Origin: Mugil cephalus
Lineage: Eukaryota; Chordata; Actinopteri; Mugiliformes; Mugilidae
Assembly (NCBI RefSeq): GCF_022458985.1
Contig: NC_061781.1
Location: forward strand, 23,044,001 to 23,108,000
Direction of reading: 5' to 3'
DNA length: 64,000 nucleotides
The first letter of the stretch is position 1. Each line of letters starts with the position of its first letter. Shown in pieces: positions 1 to 13,600 of the stretch. A program made the position numbers and the translations under genes. A model generated the notes under the pieces. That model saw nothing but the letters and a program-made list of their open reading frames with translations, was not told where the DNA came from and did not search any database.

Positions 1-1600
1 ATATTTCCATCAAGTGGAAATACTGAAAAGCAGCTCTGCATTTTTCTAATAGTGTCAAAAAACAACATAAAAATAATGATGTGCACATTTGAAGTGCTCT
101 TATTCTCTACCTGTTTTTGCTTGAACTGCATCGGCTCGTGAACCGCCCGTCTGTCTAGTCTCTGACGCCCCCAAGTGTCCACGCAGAGTAGTGCACAATT
201 ACAACCGCAATGGCGCCGCTTTTACTCATATGACGTTGAACTTCACTGTGGGTGGTGATTAAGTAAAGATGTGAGTGGGACATTCAATGTTTAAGCTACA
301 GTTTGGATATAATTACACAAAATTATATGTTAGTTAGTTGTAAGTACTTGTTAAGCTTCTTTGTGGTGGTTTGATCCTGTGTAAACTGTTACGCTGGAAC
401 AATTTACTAAAATAAACACTTTAGAACATGCATATCTGTGAACTTTCTGCAATTCTGTTCTTTTAAATCAGTTTAAAGTAGGTTTTGTCATCTAACATTT
501 TAACAAGGCACTGTAAGTGTGGAGCTTTCATTTGTTTATCAATGAACTGACTATCGATGTCATCCTTTCTGCTGCTTTCTAGGTCCCTTTCCCCACCATA
601 TAAGTCATCTTTTCACGTGCTGTTTCTACAGGTGTCGAACACACGGCCAGAAGCAGCCGGCGAAAGGGTCTAATCTGGCCCATTGAATGCATTTGCAAAG
701 TGCAATGAATGAAAAGAGAATAACTGCTATTCCTAATTTGTAATCCGCTGTTTTAGAAAGATAAGTGGGCAGAAAACAACGCTGAACTAAACAGCAAACA
801 ACAATGAGCACAAATTGCACTTATTTTCCCTAAGAAATTTCACTTTTTTAAAAAGAATAGTTAAATGTAAACATTCACTTAATTTACTTGTTCTACTTTG
901 CACTAAAGCAGATGGAACAAGCCTGGACTTGTTGTTACTTATAGGTCAGTGTTAGGTTGACAGGTTGTTGTTGTGTTGTTGTTATTGTATAATTGGCCCC
1001 AAACTAAAATGAGTCTGACATCCCTCGAAAACTGCTCTCTGGGGTACATCATTCTCTGATGCTCCCATGTCAACTTATCAGGCCATAAAGCGGTGGAGTC
1101 AAACTCATTTTGGTATGAATAGGAACACGAATTTATTTATTTATTTGTTGGGCTCATTGTCATCTACTGTTTAGTTCTGGATCTTAGTGTTGTGTTCTGT
1201 CCACTTCTCTTTCTAAAACAGTGGACAAATTAGGAATAGCCTGTGATCAGGACCATGTCTATGATCAGGGCCACACAAATTCCTGGTGTTCAGTTCACCT
1301 ACGTTCCTGAACCCATCGCAGGCATTTCAATACAGCTACAAGACCTAAATATAAGAGGAGAATTTAATCTATTTAAAGGCGAGACACGTGGAAACTTAAT
1401 GAAGCTGAAAGGAAACGTGATAGCCCGTGACATCCTTTAATTACAGCAAATTAAAGGATTGTTTTTTTTAAAAGGCGTAATTGTTCAATTTTGTTACCGT
1501 ATAACATTTGTGAGGGTATTGAACGCGCCATGCGGTCACGTGGTAAAGACACCTGCGACGTTTCTCTCTTTGACAGAAAAAAAATTATTTAAAGTTCACG
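1..1600. other. Upstream flank of rnf17, no supported gene
   Basis: I see no convincing coding exon here. The small open frames (for example 626-820 minus and 1243-1440 plus) have no recognisable motifs, no splice context and AT-rich composition. An AATAAA at about 414-419 could be the end of a gene lying to the left, but no coding sequence accompanies it. The last 100 bases before the rnf17 start probably hold its promoter and 5' UTR. Confidence 0.5.
1531..1545. promoter_or_regulatory. E-box (CACGTG) just upstream of rnf17
   Basis: A perfect CACGTG palindrome lies at 1537-1542 in the context GGTCACGTGGT, about 60 bases before the rnf17 start codon. The surrounding bases contain several CpGs in an otherwise AT-rich stretch. 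This is a plausible proximal promoter site for a bHLH-zip or CREB-like factor. The role is inferred from position only. Confidence 0.3.
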
Positions 1601-4600
1601 ATGGACAGAGGCGACGGCCCAAGTGCTGCTATTTGCAGATTATGTGGAGAGATATTCAAACTTCCCGGTAAGATATTTATAACCATTTATTTTTATTTTT
1701 TTTTTACAGTTTAACATGCTGACGATAAATCGTATTTATGATGCTAACTACCTAGCGAAGCCGGCTAACTAAATTAGCTCGTGTAGCAGGTGAGTTGGAA
1801 GGTGCCTAAATTGACCAAAATGTATTTATATAAATATTAAAAATGAATAAATATATAAATAAAGATGTATCTATATGTGAGAGATCGTAATACAGAGTGT
1901 TTTTTAGGCGTTTTTAGTTGTTTGTGATGTTGTGAAGTAGCCAGCGAAGCTAACTAAATTGGCGCAGCCGTAAAGAAGCTGCAAACGTCGCGCTAAACCA
2001 GCAGCCATGATTTCAGCAGGTTGATGGTTTATGGCTTAAAAGACGACTGTCGTAAATAAGTGGTGGCGAAAGTACTTTATTATCACAACAAAACAAATTA
2101 TTTTTCAGTTTTAACAAACGAGATATTTGTTTCAACCATTTATAATAGTTATGAATATATATGTATATATATTTGTCACAACTTCATTTAAATAATGCGC
2201 TTTGATGGAATAAATGTATTATATAAAAGTGTTAGAATAATTTATACCTTTGCAGTTGACATTTATTGAAGAGAGAAACTGAAACTTAGATATTGATTCC
2301 ATCTCGTAAGTATCAATCTGATACCAACGTAGTATCAATACTATTGACACTTTGGTTCTGTTGCGACCACCACTAGACTAAATTATGTTTTTCATTAGCA
2401 AACACTGTTGTTTTTGTTGTTGCATTATTCCTGCTTGTCCTTCCCCAGAGGATGACACTGATGGAAACCTCCCTCGGCTGCTTTTGTGTGGCCACACCTA
2501 CTGCACATCTTGCCTTCAGTCGATTCAGCGTGACAGTGTCATTAGATGCCCGGACTGTGAGGTAAAATTAATAGTAGCTAATCTAAACTCTACCAAGATA
2601 AGGCCACGACTCAAGTATGATTTTTATTTTTTTAAATGTTCCTACGGTTTGGTTCATTCATGGTCAGCCAATTAAATTCTCATTGCCTGGCTAATTAAAG
2701 TAGAGATGGGACCTTGTGGTCGACCTTGTCCATAAAAGTGTTCAGATATATCTGAGTTTTGCATCAAAATATTTCATGGCAATGTTTCCTCCTCGGTGCA
2801 GATCGAGTCCGTTCTCCCTGAAGGAGGAGTGTGTGTCCTGCAGGAAGACAGCAGAATTATAGGCCTGATCTACACTGATAAAATGAACAAGCTCAAAAGG
2901 TAAAAATGTGCCTTTAAATGTTGAACTGAGCCACGAATAACTCGAGTGTTGCTTAACAAAATCTGCCTAATCAGCATTTTTGAGAACTGGTATATTTTTG
3001 TTTTAATTCTCTGAAATCTCCACCCTCCAACCCTGACAGACAAAAGAGTCGCAAAAAGACCAACATGTCAACATTTATGGATGTGAATGCCAACATTGAG
3101 GAGAAGGTGTGTTGGGCTGTTAGTAATGTATTGTTTATTCTTTGTATTTCAGTATTTCATATCAGTTTAGCGTTCCGGTGTATAAAAACAAATATGTAAT
3201 TTATAGTAAACCTGTCTGGTGATGCTTTCTATATTTTAGCCAGTTGATATCGGGAAGATTGAGAAGGTGGTGGACGAAGCTTTGGCTCAGGCTGCACAAA
3301 CTCTTGCCCAGCTGGAACACGTCCATGAGGTGAACGCTGCACTAGAATATAAATGTTGTTTATTTTCCAAGAGTGAAAAAGCACATGTTCATCAGAAATA
3401 CATGAAAACAAACCTGTTGTGTTGTTTGAGCGTGTTTCGTGAATCTGAGTAGACGCTGACGACCGGTGTGAAGACGGAGAGAGCTCGGCTGGAGCTGGAG
3501 ATCAGACAGGCCACAGAAAAGGCTGTGCAGGCTGTTGAAAAGTGGTATGACTGTTAATTGTCTGTAGTAAATAATGCATGATAATAAGACGACCTGATCT
3601 GATCTGATCTGATGGTTGGAATTTCAGGAAAGATGTGCAGCTGAAAAACCTGGAACCACAAGTCTCCATCGGCCAAGCTTCAGTGCGTCACCTCCAGGAG
3701 AGGATCAAGGCTTTGCAGATCGCGATGCAGATGGCGAAGGAGATACGTCGCGTCCCCTTCCTGGAAGAATACTGCATCCTCGATAAGGTTCGGTCCATGT
3801 AAACACAGGCAAAAATAAACACCACACAGCGAGACAATCACATCCAACAGCTAATAAGCTAAAACACATAAAAACACATAGAGGGTATGTCTGTGACATC
3901 ACAGCCTGTGATGTCTCCATGGTTACGGCCACTGAGTGACAGTTGATCATGGAGATTAGCAGCATTAGCTTTAACCATAGGATTTATTAGCTTCTAAACT
4001 GTAAAATTATCTTAAAGAAAAGGTGAAGAGCTGTTGTGTGATTGATTGAACCAAGAGATGTGAAAAGCAGTCACATATATTTTAACGGATATTTGCCAAA
4101 GAACAGAGAAGTAAATGGATCGCTGCATTATGAAGAAACAACTGGAATCCAACGTTACTTCTCATTAAAGCTGTTAGCGTTAGCATCTTTTATTTAGCTA
4201 CGTTTATCAGAACTGAAATGAACTAAAACCAACTGAAACTGAGGTTAATCCACTTTTCCAAATACTCTAGTGCAAAGCTGTTGGAGCTGAGTTGTGTAAG
4301 TATTTCCCAGCGTTGAAATCAGGAGAACTGATTTCTGGCCACATGTCAGTGTTCATGGACCATTTGTTATTTGGTAGTTCTGTTCGTTTCTCCTTAATTT
4401 GATCTGATAAACCACATTATTCCCGGTCTCGCTGTATTTACTGACACATTTCACCGTGTTTCCATGACTCCAGTGGTTCTAGTTTCTAGTGATACTCAGT
4501 ATCGGCTCAACTAAATACCTGGAAAACTTTGTTATCCGATTCAGATAATCTGCAAATACATTTAAACATAAAATTCCTCAGCACTGCGGACAAACTGGGG

Positions 4601-7600
4601 ACATTACTGCTCACAAACTTTTGTCTTTCGCTTGTACACGTTGGAAGTTTAAGTTTCGCTTTACTGTAACTGCACCACAAGTCTGCTGTATAGAGCAGTG
4701 TGCAATAAGGTCTTCACATCATCGTGATATATTGTTTTGATTTTGAAATAAATAAATATATATATATACACATCAGATAAAATACAGTAAATTTCGCTCT
4801 TTTATTTTGTGTGTTGTAGATTCTAGAGACGCTGCAGGCTCCTCTCGATAAACAGTTCTTGGATATGAAATTCATTCCTGTCGCCTCTGGAATAAGGTTT
4901 GTGTTCTTTAAAGAGCTGCTTCTTCGTCCTGGAGGTTACACAACAAACAGTTGTTTAATTAAACAAACAGATTCATTAATTATTCTTTGTTTGTTGTTTC
5001 TTACTCATTATTTCACGGATTACTGACATAACAGGACGTGCATAGATCCCTGCACTTACCAGTTTTCCCTCTCCCTAAATATGTCCTTGTGCTCTGGATG
5101 CATGAAGCTCTATTGTCTCAACGTGAGCAACAGTTTGTGTGTTTTTGTGTTTTTGAATCTTTCTGTGTTTGCAGCTGCGTCTTCCACTCAGAAGCTCTGA
5201 ACCAGGGTTTGACGTTGTCACTGAAAATGGAAGAAGGGGAATCAAAGCGGTGAGTCCTTCGCATGAACCCGTTCTCCTTTCCTGTTTAAATGTAGAAATT
5301 ACATTTTAATTTGATTTAGCTTAGTTAGATAATGAGCATCAACACACTTCACATTTATTCTGATGGAACGAATGAACTTCATGGTTTTCACCAAAAGTTT
5401 TACTGTTAATTTCTATTCATTGCGCCAAAAGATTGATCGATTAAAACTTTATTTTAACACGTTAACAGAGCGAACAAGGAAAAACAAAACGAGAAAAGCA
5501 AATATAATGAACATGCAGCAAAATCCAAACGAAATCATGCAGCTTTGCAGTTTTGAGTTCACATGCTGGAAAAGGAGTCGGCTGAAGTTAAAAACTTATT
5601 AATTAAATTATTAATTAATACTTAATTAATTACATAATCCCAACTCTTCTCCATAGATAAATATAATTTAATTAATTATCCATCTTTCTTAGTAAATACA
5701 GTATACTCTTATATTAATAATTACTTATAAATACATAAATTATACTTTTTCCTCGTGCTTCTTGTGCCTATTTCCACTTTAACTTGTATCCTTTTATTAA
5801 AAATTAAACATAAAATACTGTGTTTATATGTTGATTCCTTTTTTTTACTCATGAATCATCTTTGTTGTGTTTTTTCCCCGTTAGCTTGTCTGTTCCTCTA
5901 CTGAAAAACTACCCGCAGACCAAAAAAAGCAGCCGTTATCCACCAGGTCGTAACAAGCAGCCGCAGAAACGCGACCAGGAGAGTTTACGAGTCGACAGAG
6001 CGTCGTTCAGAGGCTCCTCTCTGAGCCTGACACCTCATCCCAGAGTCAACTTTTCTCAGCGCCGCCCGTCCTCAGACGGAGGCCCGGACGTGATGATAGA
6101 GCAAGTTATCGACGAGGGACAAGAGGACGGTACGTGTCAGACTGTATATTAATCTAGTGACAGTAATGTGTGTTTCAGTTGTTGGTCCTCAACGTGAGAA
6201 AGGGAGAAACTTTTACCAAAACTACAGGATTTTAACCTTCACAATCCGTAAAGAACCTCTGTCTCATTTTTACACATCAAAAACACACATCAAAAATGTA
6301 ACGAAGATGCTTTGCTCTCTAGTTTTCCCAAAAAGACCATCTTGATTCTGCAGCTGCTGCTACTGGTTTGCTGCATGTGTGCTGACGAAAATCTTTGAGT
6401 TGGCTCCCTGTGTGTTTCAGGATCGATTTTATGGTTCTTTTATAAGTGTCTTAACTGTCTTTTAGTCTTTTTTTTTTTTTATCTGACCTACTTTTATCAT
6501 ATCAGTCCTCTGGCACCGGCCTTTTAATCATCCCCATAGTTTAAACTATAACCAGTGGTGAAGCTGCGTTTACACTCTAAAATCCCAGTAAAATATCACT
6601 CAGCTGTTGAATCCTTCATTTATCTTTTTCATTTATCCTTTACTCTTTAGTCTCTTAATATTATTTTATTATTTTGATTGTTAAATTCGTTTAATTTATT
6701 TATTTTATTAATTTTAATTTATTTTATCTTTAAATCTTAAACTTTTATATTTCCCTCCTTATTTCATCATTCACCATCATTTTATCCTCAACTTACAGTC
6801 TTTTAATCTTTAGTTTTTGGCTCCACTGTTTCCTCATGGGGGGGAGGCCTCCACACTGGGAGGTGGGTCTGGTCTGGTCTGGTCTGGTTTACCTGCAGGG
6901 ACGTCATGTTGGGATCTCTCAGGACTTTGGGGAACTGGGGGGTTGTGCACCTTGTGTAGAGTTTACTCTGGTCTTTCTGTCTCTGTGGTCGCAGACTGTG
7001 GCGCCTCTTGGTGTGGACGACCCCCCCATAGGTGGTTTTTCCTCACCTGGATCGTTTGCACGTTTGTGTGTGTGGGTCTATATGTGGAGTTGGTTTTTAT
7101 TATTTGTTGTAATGTTCTATGTTTTTGTTTATGAAAAGTGTATAAATAAAGTTTGTATCGGTTGATTTTTGTGCAGCTCTTCCACCGACTGGTCCTGAGA
7201 TGGCGAGTGACAAATGGAGAATCCACAGGAAAAGAAAAAACCATCAGGTCTTTGTCAATAAAAGAAATGGTAAAAACCCCCATAGGATTCTTTTAATCTC
7301 CAGTTTGGAGGATCAATTATCAATTATCCATCAGCTCTGCACAGATTTACTTAACAAAACCATGTATTTCTAGTATTAAGAAAACCTCTGAAAAGCCTCC
7401 TGTCGTCTGATACGTGATCATTTTCTCTTGCAGTTGTCCAGTGGGTGGTGGTGACACACGTTGTGAATCCGAGTCACTTCTACGTCAACTATTTAGCTGA
7501 GAAGAGGGAAAGCGAGATCCTGTCCAAGAAGATCAACAGCCTCTGCTGTGGAGAGGATTGTCTCTTCGGTTCGAGCGACACAGTCGAGGCCGGTGTGTGT

Positions 7601-10600
7601 TTGTGTGTTTCCACGTTATTATCCGGTGTCTGTGATTCGACACATCCACTGGTCGTGTGTTTTTAGTGTCTGTGCTCCTCTTTCAGGCTCCGTGGTCTTT
7701 GTGAGGTGGAAGGAGGGTCTCTGGTGTCGGGCCTCCGTGGTTGAAGTCGTGCAGAGCGGCTGTGTGGGCGCTGTGGACGCCTGCCCGGTCACCCAGGTGT
7801 CCAGCCTGCAGGTGTTCTTCCTCGACCACGGGCTCATCAAAACAGTCCTCATAGGAAGGTAACTCCTACCACAGATTTACTTTCTGATCCGAGAAAAATT
7901 CAGGCGATACCAATCCAATAACGATACTTAGCAGAGTATTTCAAATCATAGCTTCATAAAGAATACAAGACATCAGAGTCAATTATTAATTTATATTAAG
8001 CAACAACAGTAAAACCAAACAGACACAATCACACAAAATATAAAAAAGAGAAATAAGTAAAATAACAAGACCATTAAAATATTGTTTTACTATTAAGAAC
8101 TACTATAAAATGAAAACTGTGATGTGTTTCACAAGGTTTGTTGTGTCGCCTCATATCACAGAAGTATCGATTTTCAGATTTTCGGTATCAGTATCGATCC
8201 ACACGTCACCACTAGTTAAATCAAAGCAGCTGGATTTACCTGAGTTTACTTGACCTCGACTCTCTGACTCTTTTTCCCCAGTGAGGACGGAAACACTGAG
8301 TCTACGCTGACGTCTGTGAACAACCACCTGAAGAAAGTGGGTCCAGCGTTGAGCTCGGAGCTCAGTGTCTTTGCTCCTCAGGCTGTTAGATGTGCACTGA
8401 AGGACCTGGTCCCATATGACCTGGTAAGACCACCGAGCTTTATAAAGACACTTCATCAGCTTTTGACTTTTGTTTGTTTTGTTTTTGTTTTTGTTTTCTC
8501 TCACTGTTGGTAGATACTGACATTTCAGAAAATATAAACAGGAAGCTGAATGTTGTCTGTGATGCATGAAGAGGACAGGAAAGCAACAACGTTTGAGGGA
8601 ACCAATACATTTAAAACTAGGTTAAACGTAGGGCTGGGACTAGTGCAGATGCTAACGGTCGTAACCAGACCGAAAAGCAACTCAGATTTGGGTGCTAGTG
8701 AATTTATAATTAGCTTAGCCACCTTAGCTTTAGCCAAATCAAGTCAACTTTATTGTCAGTTCTGACATGTGCAACATGAAGGATTGAAATTATCTTCCTC
8801 AAAGCCCTACGGTGCAGCAGCTAAACACAAAATGTAGTGAGTATATAAATATAAAAATATATAAATATATCCTGTATATAGAAAGTAGACTAAAGAGACA
8901 TAGTGCATGACAATATACATAAAGTGGCTGATGCAACCCTGAGTTGAATAGTGCAGAAAAGAATGAGTGGAGTGAATGGATTTGTTCATATTGTGTTTTG
9001 TCAGTTTTTCACCTGCATGGATGTAAATAAACCTTTAACCTTTAAAATGGTCAAATGTTTGTCCAAAGTCTCCACAGATAGAGACCGGGCACCTGTTTTT
9101 ATTATGATCATTACTGTGTTGTGAATTTTATTTTTATATATATTAATTTATTCCTTATGTTTAGTGCTATTTATATTATTTAAATTAATATTCTGTTCAA
9201 CTTGCACGTCATAAAATGCCTTTAAAATAAAAAGGCACCGTTCTTTTTATTCTTTAAACACCAGTTTGGCTCCGGTAAAACCTTTATTATACCCGTCCCT
9301 ACTTAAAACAGTCAGGAAATCAAACTTTTGTTGTTGTTTTTTTTTATTTTTTTGACAGGTAACAGATATGGGCACATTTTAAAGTTGTTAGATCGATTGT
9401 TTTCTTCAGCATGCACTGAACCTGACAGTTATTATTCCAACATCCCTTTTAATTACTTTAAGAACTTTCTAATTCATTTTAATAATTAATGTTTGAGATT
9501 TGTACTAAAGGTTTGTAACTATTTGTTATAAATCCAGCAGTTTATTAATTAATGAAGAAAATAAACTGAACTTCAGTCATAATGTCCTTGTTTTACATTA
9601 ATACACGAGTGACTTAATTTATTCCTTATCTTTAGTTGTATTTATATTATTTAAATTAATATTCTGTTGAACTTGCATGTCACAAAATGCCTTTAAAATA
9701 AAAAGGCACCGTTCTTTTTATTCTTTAAACACCAGTTTGGCTCCGATAAAACCTTAATGATACTCGTCCCTACTTAAAACAGTCAGGAAATCAAACTTTT
9801 ATTGTTTAAGATGAGTTAATGGTTGAGATTTGTACTTTAGGTTTGTAGCTATTTGTTACAAATCCAGCAGTTTATTAATTAATGAAGACAATAAACTGAA
9901 CTTCAGTCATAATGTCCTTGTTTTACATTAATACACGAGTGACTTAATGATTGAACAAATAATATTATAACAGTCAGGAGGCACATTTTACTGGTGATAC
10001 TTCTCAGGTATCAGTTAAGAAAGACACAAAGGTCTGAGTCTTTCCTCTTTAAACACTTAACGGATGCAGCTTTACAGCATGAAGAGTTTGTGTAATTACT
10101 ATTTATCGTATATGAAGCTGCAGCGACAGGATTAATAATAATAATGAGTCTATTTTCTGTGTGTGTGCAGATAAAAGGCTGGAGTGCAGAGGCTCGGGTT
10201 GAGTTCTGTAAAATCGTTGGATCTGCAGCGGTCGAGATGAGACCTTTGGGTCAGGACAGAGATTCTCTGTTGGTGGATCTGAGAAAAGCTCCGATGAATC
10301 AGTCCAGTGATGTTCCCATCTCCGTCAGAGAGTATCTCGTGTTCATCGAGGTGGCCAGGTACAGATGTGGGCGAGTTAGTAGGAGAAATTTAAACTGAAT
10401 CAAATTGATATGATCTGAATCTGTGTTTTTTTTCTTTCATAATTTCTTACAGGTTTTATTCTCCAGTGATCGTTGGTAACAGGCCTCTGCTGTATTATCC
10501 TCCTGTTTACCCTAAAACAAACACACAGCTTGATGCTGTGGTTTCTCACATCAATGACCCGTCTGACTTCTACATCCAGCTGGTACTTAAATAAACATGT

Positions 10601-13600
10601 TATATATATATATTATATGTTATAACATAAACACAAATATATGTTTAATACGCCTTAACGGTCCATTTATGTTTTGGTTATTGGATTTTCCGTCCAGAAA
10701 AGGAAATTAAAAAACAAAAGAAATGAGCGGTTATTTAATTTTCATTTTATAATTTGAAAATTGAAATTGAAATTCAAGGTGTTTTTCTTTATCAGAGTCG
10801 AGAACGGACAAAACAAAACTTTACGAAAAATAAAATCGTTAGAGGCCAGAAACAAAAAGCACCTGTTTTTTCATATTTTACAACCGGAAGTTGTCGTTTT
10901 AAAAGTAAAAGCACGAATGAGGACAATTGTTTCCGCTCAAATACATGACTTCTGTCTGTGGTTTCCCTAATCCAGGCTAAAATGTCTTTGTAGCTTTACT
11001 CTGATGTTATTTCTGACTGGGAAAAATACATGCGTGTTAATGTAAATAGTTAAAAATAGCTCTGTTTGCCAAATTTATACATAAGATGTTGAAATTTACA
11101 CAGGAAAAAGGGAATCCTGTCCTTGTATCAAAGAAATGCAACATATATTTTCTTCAGAGACAAGAACTTTGTGCTTATTTTAAGAAATCAAGCAACAAAA
11201 AGCTTCACCCATTGACAGATTGTTTGTTTTCTTAATACAAGATGATTTGATTGAATATAAGAATATTTCGCTTATTTCTAGTAACACTGTTTTTTCAGCG
11301 TGCACTTTAGATTTTCAGTCAAAGTTATAAAAATGGTTTATTAAACATGTTTGTGGTTTTCACAGTGAAAAATCAAACTTTTTCCTACTCGGATATTATG
11401 GTTTTCATGTGGTTTTAGGTCCAGTTTGTTAATACAGTTTGTTAAAATTAGAAAAAAGAAATAACTGTAAAATAACACATGTGAAGTTGTGCTGAAAAGA
11501 ATGAAACCAAACAAGGCAACAATGTAAACAGTTTTTTTAAGGGATGAAATATAAATTATAGACTCTAGATGGTTAAAAAACAAAACAGACTCAGATCCCA
11601 GGGACAGCGTCTTGACCTCCGCCTCCTCCTCCTCCAGGTTGACAACATGGAGTCCTTGTTGCTCTCGGCGAAGCTGCAGGATTGTTACAACGCATCGTCG
11701 ACGGTGTTCGGAGAAGATGAGCTCAGCATCTACTGCCCCGTGAACGGACAGGCCTGCGTCGCCCGCTTCGAGGACACGTGGTGGTACAGAGCTCAGGTCG
11801 TAGGTGAGGGTGTGTTCACGTGTCTGGTCCGGGGTGGGAAAAAGCCACGTTAACGAATGACACGTCCAAAAGATGTTCATTTACTTACTCCTGTGGGGTG
11901 GTTTTAATGTTGTGGCTGATCTCTTTACCAACACTGGCTCGTGTGTTGCTGTCGTGTGCAGGTCTCCCAGGTCGAAACAAAGCGGAAGTGCGATACGTTG
12001 ACTTCGGCAACAAAAAAATCCTCTCGGTCAGCGACTTGAGGAAAATAAAAGACGAGTTCTTTGCCCTTCCCTCCATGGTGAGGACACAGTTTGATAAGAA
12101 AACGTAGTAAAACGACTAATTTCCCACTAGATTTCTTACATTTTTAAACCCAGCCTCATTATGTCGATGGGATGTTTCTCCTCTGCTGTTCAGGCGATTC
12201 ACTGCTGTTTGTCTGATGTGATTCCTGTGGATGGAAACACCTGGAGCGACGCCTGCATCAAGAGATTCATCAGCCTAGTTCACCAGAAGCTGGTCTCTAT
12301 CATTGCTAAAGGTGCTGTAATAAAAAGCTCTTCTTTTCATTTTTACACATTTTAAGTCAGTGAAACCTGAAAAGTCACGTGTTTCGTCCTGTAACAGGCC
12401 CAAGGTCTGAACCTCTCCCAGTTAAAGTGTTTGAAGGCGACCTGAACGGACCAGTAGTCGACATCGCTGAGCTGCTGGTGCAGGAGGAGCTGGCCTGCTT
12501 CACACAGGGGTAAAAACCATCTGAAATCATTTCAATCAGTCAGTCAGACTTTATTTATGTTGCACTTTTCATGCATAAAAAAATGCAACACAAAGTGCTT
12601 CACTACGAACGATACTAGAAGAAATGAAAACAATAAAAACAACATATGATATTAATAAAAAAAGGGTAAAAACAAAAGAAAACAGTGAAATCTGGATACA
12701 TAAATAACAAAAAATAATAAAGAGAGTAAAAGGACACTCGGTTAAAAGCTTAAAATCATTTCCACCCTTTGTCGTCTTCCCGTCTCTCGCTAACTTGTCC
12801 AATTTGTCCTCCTAAAGACCGAAGTCCAAGAAAGACGTGTCCACTGGGAAGGAATCCACAGTGTGGGACCCTCCACTCGAGCTCGACTCTGCCCCAGATG
12901 GAGCCGATTCCCCGGCCCAGCTTCTCTCCGTGGACAAGAGCGAGGACCTGCAAGAGTTTCAGCCTCAGCTGAAGCTTCCGGCCGAACTCAAAGACCTGAA
13001 AGTCAGAGTCAGTCACATCAACTCACCGAGCAGCTTCTACGTCCAGTTCACACAGTACGACTCTCAGCTCAAAAGGTTAGTGATTAAAAAAACAAAAAAA
13101 CATGATTTTATAAACTTTTATGAACCTAATATTGGTACAGATAAGTCATTTTAAGGATTTGGTAGTTTACTTCAGTACTTATAAGATCTAAGATGGGGCC
13201 TCGGTGCTATGCTCTCTGGTACTTTTTTACTTTTTAGTGTTGTTGTACAGTTTTCTATTTCTTTTTATTTTATGTTATTTTTATTTTGTAACATAGGGCA
13301 AAGTGACCGGGGTCAAATTCCTTGTATGTGTTCACATACGTGGCCAATAAAGCTGATTCTAATTCTGATTCATTCACATCATACGAGCAGGATGACGTAG
13401 GGCAGCTTCACCCATGTGCTTCCTAAATGTAACAACACATTCGATTTGTTTGATTGAAAAAAAAAAATGGACAAACTTTTTGAGCTGCTCGCAGCCCTGG
13501 AGCTTCTACAGTGACACAGTCTGACAGGACGTCCAGAGACTAAATCAGAATGTGACGGGCATCGAAGCCTTTTGACACTTTTGAATATTTAATGCTTTAA

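Noticed and set aside
1243..1440. 65-codon open frame upstream of rnf17
   Set aside because: No family resemblance, no splice sites around it, and composition like the non-coding flank.
6817..7165. Two overlapping frames of 105 and 109 codons in rnf17 intron 10
   Set aside because: They lie in a repeat-like 3' tail, are low in complexity, and have no recognisable domain.
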